Source: Rhizobium sp. P40RR-XXII (GTDB lineage Bacteria > Pseudomonadota > Alphaproteobacteria > Rhizobiales > Rhizobiaceae). From it: a DNA stretch of 64,000 bases. Made by a program: the position numbers and the translations under genes. The notes beneath the pieces were generated by a model that saw only the letters and a program-made list of their open reading frames with translations, was not told the origin of the DNA and searched no databases. Positions 26,149 through 34,789 of the stretch are shown here, piece by piece. Position 1 is the first letter of the stretch; every line of letters begins with the position of its first letter. The DNA lies in assembly GCF_012641405.1 (NCBI RefSeq), contig NZ_JABAII010000006.1, forward strand, positions 1-64,000, in the 5' to 3' direction.

Positions 26149-26628
26149 ATGACGCAACGCGTGAACTACGCCCAGCAATCCCCCGCGCTTTTCAAGAAGC
26201 TGTCGGATCTCAGCATGGCTCTGAAAGACGGCGCCATCGATCAGAAGATCCACGATCTCGTGCAGATCCGCGCCTCGCAAATCAATGGCTGCGCCTTCTG
26301 CCTGGACATGCATGTGAAGGAAGCCAAGATCCATGGTGAGAGCGAGCTCCGGCTCTATCACATCGCCATCTGGCGCGAGTCCAACCTTTTCGTCCCGCGG
26401 GAGCGCGCCGCCCTCGCCTGGACCGAAGCCGTGACGAAGCTGGCGGAAGGCGGCATTCCCGACGAGCTTTATGAGCGCGTGCGCGGCCAGCTTTCTGAGA
26501 GGGAAATTTCCGATCTGACCTTCGCGATCATGGTCATCAATGCCTGGAACCGCGCCAGCATCGCCTTCAAGTCCGTGCCGGGTTCGGCCGACAAACTCTA
26601 CGGCCTCGACAAGGCCGGCCTCAACTAA
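26149..26628 (+). CDS. Carboxymuconolactone decarboxylase/AhpD-family protein
   Basis: A 159-residue protein of the CMD/AhpD fold. The redox signature is CAFCLDMHVKEA near residues 45-56, with the CxxC pair plus the downstream histidine of AhpD-like peroxidase/reductase proteins. The helical rest (VPRERAALAWTEAVTKL and ISDLTFAIMVINAWNR) matches single-domain members usually annotated as carboxymuconolactone decarboxylase. They remove peroxides through the CxxC rather than decarboxylate. GGAGATGATCC precedes the ATG. It is the first gene of a run of plus-strand genes up to 30.1 kb and is divergent from a LysR gene. Confidence 0.92.
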   Translation: MTQRVNYAQQSPALFKKLSDLSMALKDGAIDQKIHDLVQIRASQINGCAFCLDMHVKEAKIHGESELRLYHIAIWRESNLFVPRERAALAWTEAVTKLAEGGIPDELYERVRGQLSEREISDLTFAIMVINAWNRASIAFKSVPGSADKLYGLDKAGLN

Positions 26629-26706
26629 GCCCTTCTCCCTGAGTGCCCACCAAACGATACGCGTCCGCAGGGGCAGCGCGAAGACCACAATCAACAGGAG
26701 ACAGAC

Positions 26707-27624
26707 ATGAACATGAATAACCCCACACAGCCGGTTCAATCAGGCACTGATGAACTGGTTCCATCGCGTTACGCGGTGAAGATCGGCGACATCGACGTTT
26801 TGGTGATCAGCGATGGCGTGCTGCCGCTTCCGACCAAGATGTTGGGATACAATGCCGACCCGACTGAGCACGCGGCCTGGCTGAACGACATGTTCCTGCC
26901 ACCGGACGCTTTCGACTGGGCGCTGAACGTGGTCGTGGTGCGCAGCGGCAAGCAGACCATCCTCATCGACGCCGGCCTGGGGCTGGACCCGGAATTGAAC
27001 CTGCCGCGGGCCGGGCAATTGATCAAGCGACTGGAAGCCGCCGGCATCGACCTTGGTTCCGTAACCGACGTGGTCCTGACCCACATGCATATGGACCATG
27101 TCGGCGGGCTGCTCGTCGACGGCGTGAAGGAGCGGCTGCGTCCAGATCTCAAGATCCATGTGGCGGCGGCCGAGGTCAAATTCTGGGAGGCGCCCGATTT
27201 CACTCATGTGTCCATGCCGCCCGGCTTCCCCGATGCGCTTCGGGCGGCCGCCAAGCAGTTCAAGAAAGAATACGACAATCACCTGCAATTGTTCGACGAT
27301 GAACACGAGGTGGCGCCGGGCGTGGTCGTCTCCCGAACCGGCGGCCATACACCGGGGCATAGCGTGGTTCGCGTGGCATCCGGCAAAGACCGGCTGATGT
27401 TCGCCGGCGATGCAGTGTTTGCGGTCGGCTTCGATCACCCCGACTGGTTCAACGGCTTCGAACACGACCCGGAAGAAGCTGCCCGCGTCCGCGTTCGTCT
27501 TTTGCGGGAGCTGGTGGAGACCGGCGAGCTTCTGGTGGCCACTCATATGCCGTTCCCCTCGGTCGGCCATGTGGCAGCCGATGGCGACCACTTCCGTTGG
27601 GTGCCGGTCTTCTGGGACTACTGA
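26707..27624 (+). CDS. MBL-fold metallo-hydrolase (AHL-lactonase-like subgroup)
   Basis: A 305-residue metallo-beta-lactamase-fold hydrolase with a full dinuclear site: H126, H128, D130 and H131 in HMHMDHVGG, then GGHTPGHS, the bridging aspartate in FAGDAVF and a final histidine in ATHMPFPSVGH. The set and spacing match the AttM/AiiA-like and methyl-parathion-hydrolase-like subgroup, which open lactones or cleave esters. No signal peptide. CAGGAGACAGAC precedes the ATG. It follows the AhpD-like gene by 78 bases. A role in removing reactive or signalling lactones is possible but not shown. Confidence 0.9.
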   Translation: MNMNNPTQPVQSGTDELVPSRYAVKIGDIDVLVISDGVLPLPTKMLGYNADPTEHAAWLNDMFLPPDAFDWALNVVVVRSGKQTILIDAGLGLDPELNLPRAGQLIKRLEAAGIDLGSVTDVVLTHMHMDHVGGLLVDGVKERLRPDLKIHVAAAEVKFWEAPDFTHVSMPPGFPDALRAAAKQFKKEYDNHLQLFDDEHEVAPGVVVSRTGGHTPGHSVVRVASGKDRLMFAGDAVFAVGFDHPDWFNGFEHDPEEAARVRVRLLRELVETGELLVATHMPFPSVGHVAADGDHFRWVPVFWDY

Positions 27625-27788
27625 CCGCCTGGTGCACAACTAGAGCCGAGCCGGCGCACCGCCTTCAAGGCCATGGTCCGGCTCAGCCGAGGGGCTCGGG
27701 CGTCGGCAGGACCAGCCCGATCCTCGACCAACCATTCAGCAAGGAATGAACAATGCGGCGCGCGAAGCGGCCGCAAATGGAGAAGCTC

Positions 27789-28541
27789 ATGAAAATCGTC
27801 ATCATCGGCGGAACCGGCCTGATTGGTTCAAAGACGGCCGAGCGCCTTCGCAAGCAAGGCCACGAAGTCATTGCCGCCGCCCCAAGCACCGGCGTCAACA
27901 CGATCACCGGCGAGGGTCTCACCGAGGCGCTGGCTGGCGCCTCGGTCGTCATCGACCTTGCAAACTCGCCCTCCTTCGAGGATAAGGCCGTGCTCGAATT
28001 CTTCGAGACATCAGGGCGCAATCTGGCGGCGGCGGAAAAGGCGGCCGGAGTAAAGCATCACATCGCCCTTTCCATCATCGGCGTCGATCGCCTGCCTGGC
28101 AGCGGCTACATGCGCGCCAAGGTCGCCCAGGAAAAGATCGTCAAGGAATCCGGCATTCCCTATACGATCGTCCATTCGACACAGTTCATGGAATTCCTCG
28201 GCGGCATCGCCCAATCCGCCACCATCGGGAACGTCGTGCGGCTGCCCACAGGCTACGTCCAGCCGATCGCCTCCGACGACGTCGCCGACGCCATGGCCGC
28301 TGTAGCGACGGCGGCGCCCATGAATGGCGTGTTCGAGATCTCCGGCCCGGAACGCGTCCGAATGAACGAGCTCGTCGCCCGCTATCTGAAGGCCATGGGC
28401 GATGCGCGCCAGGTCGAAGGCGATCCGGAAGCCCGCTATTTCGGCACCAAGCTGGAGGACGGTTCGCTTGTCTCCGACAACAAGCCCCGCCTCGGCCACA
28501 TCGCCTTCGAGCAGTGGTTCGCGACCTCCGCACGCAAATAA
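27789..28541 (+). CDS. NAD(P)-binding atypical short-chain reductase (NmrA/SDR-a type)
   Basis: A 250-residue Rossmann-fold protein. The nucleotide motif IIGGTGLIGSKTAERL is at residues 4-19, and the chain lacks the classical YxxxK catalytic pair, as in NmrA-like sensors and quinone reductases (QOR2 type). An in-frame ATG at 27753 exists, but GGAGAAGCTC directly before ATG 27789 and the immediate start of the Rossmann strand support the shorter form. Position within a plus-strand series with AhpD-like, MBL and cupin genes suggests a shared response to reactive electrophiles or quinones. Confidence 0.9.
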   Translation: MKIVIIGGTGLIGSKTAERLRKQGHEVIAAAPSTGVNTITGEGLTEALAGASVVIDLANSPSFEDKAVLEFFETSGRNLAAAEKAAGVKHHIALSIIGVDRLPGSGYMRAKVAQEKIVKESGIPYTIVHSTQFMEFLGGIAQSATIGNVVRLPTGYVQPIASDDVADAMAAVATAAPMNGVFEISGPERVRMNELVARYLKAMGDARQVEGDPEARYFGTKLEDGSLVSDNKPRLGHIAFEQWFATSARK

Positions 28542-28603
28542 GGGATGACGATGTGCCGCCGCGGGCGGCCCATCGCCCAACTTTCGAGAAAGGAAATTTC
28601 GAG

Positions 28604-29023
28604 ATGATCAAGTCAATCCTTGCCCTTGCCATGACAGCTCTCTTGTCCGCCACGGCCGCGGCCGCCAATGATGCCGGCGAAAAAGACGCCAAGGTGACCC
28701 TCGTCTATGAGCATGAATTGCCGAATGTTCCCGGCAAGACCATGAAAGGCGTTCTGGTCGAATACGGCCCCGGCGGCTTCTCTTCCGCCCACACCCATCC
28801 GAACTCGGCCTTCATCTATGCGACCGTTCTAGAGGGTGCGATCCGCAGCCAGGTCAATGACGGTCCTGTCAAGGTCTACAAGGCTGGCGAGAACTTCTCC
28901 GAGATGCCCGGCGATCGCCATGGCGTCAGCGAGAATGCCAGCAAGACCAAGCCGGCCAAGCTGCTGGCGGTGTTCGTCGTCGACAGCAGCCAGAAGCAAT
29001 TGACCTTCCCGATCAAGAAGTAG
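28604..29023 (+). CDS. Exported cupin-domain protein
   Basis: A 139-residue protein with a Sec signal peptide (MIKSILALAMTALLSATAAA, cleaved near AAAND). The mature part is a single cupin: GGFSSAHTHPNSAFIYATVLEG supplies two histidines and later MPGDRHGVSENAS the third. So this is a periplasmic metal-binding cupin. AAAGGAAATTTCGAG precedes ATG 28604; the frame is open further upstream without a better start. It follows the NAD(P)-binding gene by 62 bases and is probably the last gene of that transcript. Function unknown beyond the fold. Confidence 0.9.
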   Translation: MIKSILALAMTALLSATAAAANDAGEKDAKVTLVYEHELPNVPGKTMKGVLVEYGPGGFSSAHTHPNSAFIYATVLEGAIRSQVNDGPVKVYKAGENFSEMPGDRHGVSENASKTKPAKLLAVFVVDSSQKQLTFPIKK

Positions 29024-29108
29024 CTGCGTTGAGGCGGGTGCCGTCGGCACTCGCCCCCACTCTGCCTGCCCCACTCCGCTCTAGGAAATCATCGTCGGTG
29101 AGCCCGTC

Positions 29109-30137
29109 ATGTTTGGAGAATATCATTCCCTTCCGCTCGTCCTCATCAACCTTCTGGGCCTTGCCGGAATTCTCATTTGGCATATCCAGGGACGCAGCCG
29201 TCCGACCGCACGCCTGATCGTGCAGATCCTGTTCTTCGCCGGCATGAGCCTGGTGCTCTGGCTTGCCGGAATTTCGCCCTACCGTCTCGACGATGCCGAG
29301 CTTCAGGAGGCCGGCATTCTGCTCGCCAAGTCTGCGCGCATCCTCTGGTGGCTCCACCTCGCATGGACGCTGATCGGCTTCGTCCATATCTACCTCACCC
29401 TCAACCGCCGGCCGCAGGAGGCGCATCTTCTCCAGGATCTGATCGTCGGCGTCGTCTATCTCGGCGTGGCGCTGTCGGTCATCGGCTTCGTCTTCGGCGC
29501 ACCCATCGGTCCGCTCATTGCGACGTCCGGCGTGGTGGTCGTCATTATCGGTCTGGCGTTGCAGAACACGCTGGCCGACGTCTTTTCCGGGATCGCGCTC
29601 GCGCTCGGCCGTGCCTACGCCATCGGCGACTGGATCCAATTGAGCGACGGCACGGAAGGGCGTGTTACAGAAACCAACTGGCGCTCCACCAATCTTTTGA
29701 CCGGCGGCCACAACATCGTCGTCGTGCCCAACAGCGTCCTGGCAAAACAGGGTGTGACCAATCGCAGCCGCCCGGACGAGTCGCATCTGGTTGCGCTGAC
29801 GATCCGGATTGCCGCCACCCACAAACCACGCCTGGTCGAGGAGATGATGTTGAGCGTTCTGCGAGGTTGTGAACGGATCGTCGCTGACCCGCCGCCCGCC
29901 ATCGCGCTGAAGACAATCGACGCAATTGCCATCGAGGTCGAGCTGCAGTTCCGTGTGGCGAGTGCGGCCACCCGCACGCCGGCGCAAAACGAGATCATCG
30001 ATCTCGTCTACGACCATTGCCAGACGACCGGCCTCTCATTGGCAATGCCGGAACAAAGCTTCTTCTGCCCGCCGCCCGCCGAGGGTGCCGAGCCCGCTGC
30101 AGCGGTGGTCAGGTCGCTTTCATCCAGCTCGCTCTAG
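29109..30137 (+). CDS. MscS-family small-conductance mechanosensitive channel
   Basis: Inner-membrane channel of 342 residues. Four or five hydrophobic segments lie at about 8-25, 38-56, 75-95, 112-130 and 137-160. The pore helix and following beta domain are in the order expected: VVIIGLALQNTLADVFSGIA, then the DWIQLSDGTEGRVTETNWRST beta region and VVVPNSVLAKQGVTN. It opens under membrane tension to release solutes. Its last 18 bases overlap the convergent Rrf2 gene. It may be the end of the 26-29 kb transcript (85 bases gap) or have its own promoter. Confidence 0.92.
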   Translation: MFGEYHSLPLVLINLLGLAGILIWHIQGRSRPTARLIVQILFFAGMSLVLWLAGISPYRLDDAELQEAGILLAKSARILWWLHLAWTLIGFVHIYLTLNRRPQEAHLLQDLIVGVVYLGVALSVIGFVFGAPIGPLIATSGVVVVIIGLALQNTLADVFSGIALALGRAYAIGDWIQLSDGTEGRVTETNWRSTNLLTGGHNIVVVPNSVLAKQGVTNRSRPDESHLVALTIRIAATHKPRLVEEMMLSVLRGCERIVADPPPAIALKTIDAIAIEVELQFRVASAATRTPAQNEIIDLVYDHCQTTGLSLAMPEQSFFCPPPAEGAEPAAAVVRSLSSSSL

Positions 30138-30608
30138 CACCCATTCAAAGGAGCTCTTCCAAAGCTCGGGCGCAACTTCCTGGGACAGGATGCCGACGAG
30201 ATCCGACAGCTTGACCCCGCGCAATTTTGCCCGCCAGGCTTCGTCGGCCTCCCACATGATGCGCGCGACCGCGCATGGGCTGCTGTCGCAATGGTCCTTC
30301 GGCCGGCAAGGATTGTTGGCGCGGATGTTGGTGCAGACAAAGGTGCGCTGCCGACCCTCGACGGCTTCGACGATCTCAAGGAAGGTCAGTTCGGCCGGCG
30401 GTTTCGCCAGCCGGTAGCCGCCCGAAGGGCCGAGGGACGTATCGACAAGCCCCGCCTGCGATAAGCCTTGCAGAGCCTTGGAAAGATATTCCTTGGGAAG
30501 CCCATGGAATTCGGCCAGGGCTTTGGTGGAGAGATAACGACCGTCGGGCAGACCGGCGAGAATGGCGCAGCAATGAAGCGCCCATTCGACTTGGCTTTTC
30601 AAGATCAT
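30120..30608 (-). CDS. Rrf2-family transcriptional regulator with cysteine cluster
   Basis: A 162-residue Rrf2 protein. The winged helix is at about 1-70 (ALHCCAILAGLPDGRYLSTK, LPKEYLSKALQGLSQAGLV and GPSGGYRL). After it comes a cysteine cluster at about 91-108 (FVCTNI, NNPCRPKDHC, SSPCAVA), more cysteines than the three of IscR or NsrR, so it can bind an iron-sulfur cluster or sense thiol modification. It converges with the mechanosensitive channel gene and overlaps its end by 18 bases. The dyad GGATA-N5-TATCC upstream of its start also occurs before the AhpD-like operon, so it probably regulates itself and that operon. Confidence 0.92.
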   Translation of the reverse strand: MILKSQVEWALHCCAILAGLPDGRYLSTKALAEFHGLPKEYLSKALQGLSQAGLVDTSLGPSGGYRLAKPPAELTFLEIVEAVEGRQRTFVCTNIRANNPCRPKDHCDSSPCAVARIMWEADEAWRAKLRGVKLSDLVGILSQEVAPELWKSSFEWVLERAG

Positions 30609-30647
30609 ACATTTATTCCGCGGGGCCGATCTTCGCTGGCCTTAATC

Positions 30648-30666
30648 AAGGATAAAGAATATCCTT
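30648..30666. promoter_or_regulatory. Candidate Rrf2-type operator (site 2), upstream of the Rrf2 gene
   Basis: AAGGATA-AAGAA-TATCCTT is a perfect 7-bp dyad with a 5-base spacer, located 40-58 bases before the regulator start codon. Its core GGATA-N5-TATCC (30650-30664) matches site 1 at 26096-26110 exactly in arm sequence and spacing. Autoregulation is inferred. Confidence 0.6.
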
Positions 30667-30792
30667 ATTTCGCCGAAGTGTAAACCGACTGCCACGTATC
30701 ACTTGTGCAAGGCCGCCGCATCGGCGTCACTTGCCGCCAACAAGCAATAATCCAGCCATCAACATACAGAGCGCACGTCAAGACATGGCCGC

Positions 30793-31695
30793 TCAGGTCA
30801 TCCATTTGCGGTGTTCAATGAAACGCTCCGCCAGAAGATCGATGAACAATCGCACCTTGGTGGGCAGATGGCTGCGGTTCGGATAGATCGCGCTGATCGT
30901 GAATTCCACGGCACGATAATCGGGCATGGCCCGCACGAGGCGCCCGGCAGCGACATCTTCGAAGACGATGAAGCTCGGGGCAAGGAAGATGCCCTTCCCG
31001 CTGGCCAGAAGAAAGCGCAAAGTCTCGGCGCTGTTAGAGACGACATTGCCCGAGATTTTGACGCCTTGCTGCTTGCCCTCGACATCCTCGAAACGCCATT
31101 CGTCGCCATAAGGATAGTGAGTATATTGCAGACAATTATGCGCCATGAGATCGGCCGGCACCTTCGGCAAGGGATGCGTGTCGCGATATTCGGGCGAGCA
31201 GACGAGCATGTGGCGCCAGGGTGTAAGCTTGCGCGCGACAAGCGTCGATTCCGATGACGGCAAAGTGCGGATCATCAGATCGTAGCCCTCTTCAATCATA
31301 TCGATCGAGCGCTCACCGACGTTGAAGTCGATCGAGATCGCCGGATATTGCGTCATGAATTCGTTGACGACGGGAAGCAGGAAGCGGACGATGGCGCCAC
31401 TGGTGTAGATCTTTAGAGTACCGCGCGGCATGGTGCTGAGAGCGCCGGCCTCCCGATCGGCTTCTTCGAGATCGGCGAGAATCTGCGAGGAGCGCTCATA
31501 ATAATATTTGCCTGTCTCCGTCAGACTGACCCTGCGCGTCGTGCGGTTGAGGAGCCGCACGCCCAGACGATCCTCCAGGGATTGCACATGATTGCCCACC
31601 ATAGTGACGGACATGTTGAGCCGGCGGGCGGCCGCGGAAAAACCGCCGCAATCCACCACCCGGCCAAAGACTATCAGGCTGGTCAGCCGATCCAT
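30793..31695 (-). CDS. LysR-family transcriptional regulator
   Basis: A 300-residue LysR regulator. The DNA-binding helix-turn-helix is at about 16-40 (GGFSAAARRLNMSVTMVGNH), followed by the family block LLNRTTRRVSLTETG and a substrate-domain beginning near residue 92. The N-terminal type resembles CrgA/AaeR-like regulators that sit next to efflux or oxidoreductase genes. It is divergent from an EmrAB-type pump (138 bp between the start codons) and probably controls that operon in response to an exported compound. Confidence 0.92.
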   Translation of the reverse strand: MDRLTSLIVFGRVVDCGGFSAAARRLNMSVTMVGNHVQSLEDRLGVRLLNRTTRRVSLTETGKYYYERSSQILADLEEADREAGALSTMPRGTLKIYTSGAIVRFLLPVVNEFMTQYPAISIDFNVGERSIDMIEEGYDLMIRTLPSSESTLVARKLTPWRHMLVCSPEYRDTHPLPKVPADLMAHNCLQYTHYPYGDEWRFEDVEGKQQGVKISGNVVSNSAETLRFLLASGKGIFLAPSFIVFEDVAAGRLVRAMPDYRAVEFTISAIYPNRSHLPTKVRLFIDLLAERFIEHRKWMT

Positions 31696-31832
31696 ATCGT
31701 CCTCGGATTATCCGCTGTGAGTTGATGATCCTTCCAGATTTGAGGAGATTATCAGAAGGACCGTTCGGACGCATCTTCATCGCATCAAAAAGAGGCCCAT
31801 GCAAATGGGCGCGATGCTGAAGGAAATGGACA

Positions 31833-33059
31833 ATGGTCGAACTACCCCGCAACGAGGCGTTCAGGAACGCAAGCCAGGCCGATGCCGCACCAGCCGGCGA
31901 GGTGGCAAAATCTCCAGCCGCCGAGGCTCAGCAGGATCCGGCTGCCGGCGCGCCCACCACTGCCGTTGCTCCCAAAACGGGCCGCAAGCTCGTCAAGCGC
32001 GGCGTGCTTGCGGCCGCGCTGTTGGCCGGCGTCGCCGTCGGCGCCGATTTCGGTTATCGCTACTGGACGGTCGGGCGCTTCATCGAATCCACAGACGATG
32101 CCTATGTGAAGGCCGACTATACGACGATCGCCCCGAAGGTCGCCGGCTACATCAAGGACGTGCTTGTCAACGACAATGACGCGGCCAAGGCCGGCCAAGT
32201 GCTTGCCCGCATCGACGACCGTGACTTCCAGGCCGCTCTTTCCCAGGCGAAAGCGGATCTCAAGGCGGCCGATGCGGCAATTGCCAATATCGACGCGCAG
32301 ATCCTGCTGCAGCAATCGCTGATCGCGCAGGCCAAGGCGACGGTTGATTCCTCCAAGGCTTCCCTCGACTATGCGGTCTCGGACGCCGCGCGTTCGGCGC
32401 GGCTGATCACCAATGGCGTCGGCACCCAATCGCGGGCTGAAGAGACGCAATCGGCGAGCAAACAGGCTGCCGCTGCGGTCGAACGCGATCAGGCCGCGGT
32501 CGTCGCGGCTCAGAATAAGGTGCCGGTGCTGCAGACCCAGCGCGATCAGGCGGCCGCCCAGCGCGACCGTGCCGCTGCCGCGGTTCAACAGGCGGAACTC
32601 AACCTATCCTATACGAATATCGTCGCGGCCGTCGATGGTACGATCGGTGCCCGCTCGATCCGCGTCGGGCAATACGTCACCTCGGGCACACAGTTGATGG
32701 CGGTGGTGCCGCTGCACTCGGTCTATGTCGTCGCAAATTTCAAGGAAACGCAGCTCACCTATGTACGCCCCGGCCAATCGGTCGAGATCAAGGTCGACAG
32801 CTTCCCGGATGTCGCCGTCAAGGGTCATGTCGACAGCCTCTCGCCGGCAAGCGGCCTGGAATTCTCGCTGCTGCCACCGGACAATGCGACGGGCAACTTC
32901 ACCAAGATCGTCCAGCGCATACCGGTAAAGATCGTCATCGATGATGAGCACCTGGCGGGATTGCTGCGTTCCGGCATGTCCGTCGAGCCCGAAATCGACA
33001 CCAAGGCCGCCCAGACATCGACCGCCAACGCCGAGGGATCATCCAGCGACGCTGGATGA
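31833..33059 (+). CDS. Membrane-fusion protein of a DHA2 efflux pump (HlyD/EmrA family)
   Basis: Periplasmic adaptor of 408 residues. A cytoplasmic N-terminal stretch of about 50 residues rich in Ala/Pro is followed by one membrane helix (about 53-70) and the EmrA hallmark STDDAYVKADYTTIAPKVAG. Then comes a long coiled-coil hairpin (about 110-235, with repeated AQAKA/QSASK patterns) and the beta-barrel domain (GQYVTSGTQLMAVVPLH). It links the inner-membrane pump encoded by the next gene to an outer-membrane channel. Its stop overlaps an ATG of the pump frame. Regulated presumably by the divergent LysR. Confidence 0.93.
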   Translation: MVELPRNEAFRNASQADAAPAGEVAKSPAAEAQQDPAAGAPTTAVAPKTGRKLVKRGVLAAALLAGVAVGADFGYRYWTVGRFIESTDDAYVKADYTTIAPKVAGYIKDVLVNDNDAAKAGQVLARIDDRDFQAALSQAKADLKAADAAIANIDAQILLQQSLIAQAKATVDSSKASLDYAVSDAARSARLITNGVGTQSRAEETQSASKQAAAAVERDQAAVVAAQNKVPVLQTQRDQAAAQRDRAAAAVQQAELNLSYTNIVAAVDGTIGARSIRVGQYVTSGTQLMAVVPLHSVYVVANFKETQLTYVRPGQSVEIKVDSFPDVAVKGHVDSLSPASGLEFSLLPPDNATGNFTKIVQRIPVKIVIDDEHLAGLLRSGMSVEPEIDTKAAQTSTANAEGSSSDAG

Positions 33060-33136
33060 TCCCTGCCCTTCTTCGCCGATTATCACCTCGACACTGTCAT
33101 GAGATTGTTCCGGCATCAGCCGGACGGAGAAGCATC

Positions 33137-34759
33137 GTGACCATCCTTCAGATTGCCGCAAACAACAATTCCACCGCACCCGCGAGAGTCGCCCCCACTC
33201 CGGTTGCCCAGGCCGCCATGAGTCCGTTGCGCATGTGGATCGCCGTAATCGGCTCCACGCTTGGCGCCTTCATGGCCGTGCTGAACATCCAGATCGTCAA
33301 TGCATCGCTTGCGGATATTCAGGGTGCGATCGGCGCCGGAACCGACGACGGCGGCTGGATCTCGACCTCCTACCTGATCGCCGAGATCGTGGTGATCCCG
33401 CTCAGTGCCTGGCTGGCGCGCGTCTTTTCGGTCCGCATTTATCTGCTGACCAACGCCATCCTCTTTCTCGTCTTTTCGGTCGGCTGCGCCTTCGCCGCAA
33501 ACCTGCAGCAGATGATCATCCTGCGCGCCATACAGGGCTTTTCCGGCGGCGTGCTGATCCCCATGGCCTTCACCATCATCATCACGCTGCTGCCGAAACC
33601 GAAGCAACCGATGGGCCTTGCCCTCTTTGCCCTTTCGGCGACCTTCGCACCGGCTATCGGCCCGACCATTGGCGGCTATCTCACCGAGAACTGGGGCTGG
33701 GAATACATCTTCTATGTCAATCTCGTACCCGGTATGCTGATGGTCGGCATGCTCTGGGTTTCGCTCGACCGCGCGCCGATGAACCTTTCGCTGCTCGCCA
33801 AGGGTGACTGGCCAGGGATCATCACCATGGCGGTCGGCCTTGCCGCGCTGCAGACCGTGCTCGAAGAAGGCAACAAGGACGACTGGTTCGGTTCCCCGTT
33901 CATCGTCCGTCTCTCCGTCATCGCCGCAGTCTCATTGACGCTCTTTCTCATCATCGAGCTGCGCGCCGCCCATCCGCTCCTCAACCTGCGCCTGCTGGTA
34001 CGCCGCAATTTCGGCTTCGGCATCGTCGCCAACTTCCTGATGGGCGTCGCCCTCTATGGCTCGGTCTTCATCCTGCCGATCTATCTGACGCGCATCCAGG
34101 GCTACAATTCCGAGCAGATTGGCATGGTGCTTGCCTGGACCGGCATTCCACAGCTGATCCTGATCCCGCTGGTGCCACGGCTGATGAAGCGCGTCGATGC
34201 CCGCCTGCTGATCATCGTCGGATTCGCGCTCTTTGCCGCTTCGAACTTCATGAACATCTACATGACGAGCAACTATGCCAGCGATCAGCTCTTCTGGCCG
34301 AACATCGTGCGTGCCGTCGGCCAGGCACTCGCCTTCACGCCGCTGACGGCAATCGCGACGGCCGGCATCGAGCAGGAAAATGCCGGCTCCGCCTCGGCAC
34401 TCTTCAATATGATGCGCAATCTCGGCGGTGCGGTCGGCATCGCGGCGCTCCAGACCTTCCTCACCAAGCGCGAGCAGTTCCACTCCAACATCCTCACGAA
34501 TTCGGTCTCGGTATTCGAAGAGGCTACCCGCGCTCGCGTTGCCAATCTCACCAATTACTTCATGAACCATGGGGTCAGCGACCAGGCGCTTGCCACGCAC
34601 AAGGCGATCGTCGCCATCGCCGCCAGCCTTCGCAAGCAGGCCAACATTCTGGCTTTCAGCGATACATTCTATCTACTTGGCGTCACACTGGTCGTTGCCC
34701 TCATCGCTAGCCTGCTTCTTAAGAAACCTGGTCAACTTTCCGGCGGCGGCGCGCACTGA
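33137..34759 (+). CDS. DHA2-family drug:H+ antiporter (EmrB/QacA type)
   Basis: Inner-membrane pump of 540 residues with about fourteen hydrophobic segments, the EmrB pattern. The first helix contains AVLNIQIVNASLADIQG, and the conserved DDGGWISTSYLIAEIVVIP loop and the motif-C-like GPTIGGYLTENWGWEYIF follow. The frame is open from 33056 (ATG overlapping the EmrA stop), but GGAGAAGCATC before GTG 33137 gives the better start and a normal N-terminus. It exports hydrophobic or amphipathic toxins with the preceding fusion protein. The C-terminal cytosolic end joins a 30-base gap before the cyclase gene. Confidence 0.92.
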   Translation: MTILQIAANNNSTAPARVAPTPVAQAAMSPLRMWIAVIGSTLGAFMAVLNIQIVNASLADIQGAIGAGTDDGGWISTSYLIAEIVVIPLSAWLARVFSVRIYLLTNAILFLVFSVGCAFAANLQQMIILRAIQGFSGGVLIPMAFTIIITLLPKPKQPMGLALFALSATFAPAIGPTIGGYLTENWGWEYIFYVNLVPGMLMVGMLWVSLDRAPMNLSLLAKGDWPGIITMAVGLAALQTVLEEGNKDDWFGSPFIVRLSVIAAVSLTLFLIIELRAAHPLLNLRLLVRRNFGFGIVANFLMGVALYGSVFILPIYLTRIQGYNSEQIGMVLAWTGIPQLILIPLVPRLMKRVDARLLIIVGFALFAASNFMNIYMTSNYASDQLFWPNIVRAVGQALAFTPLTAIATAGIEQENAGSASALFNMMRNLGGAVGIAALQTFLTKREQFHSNILTNSVSVFEEATRARVANLTNYFMNHGVSDQALATHKAIVAIAASLRKQANILAFSDTFYLLGVTLVVALIASLLLKKPGQLSGGGAH

Positions 34760-34789
34760 GCGCCGCACCTCGAAGAGGAGGAAATAACC

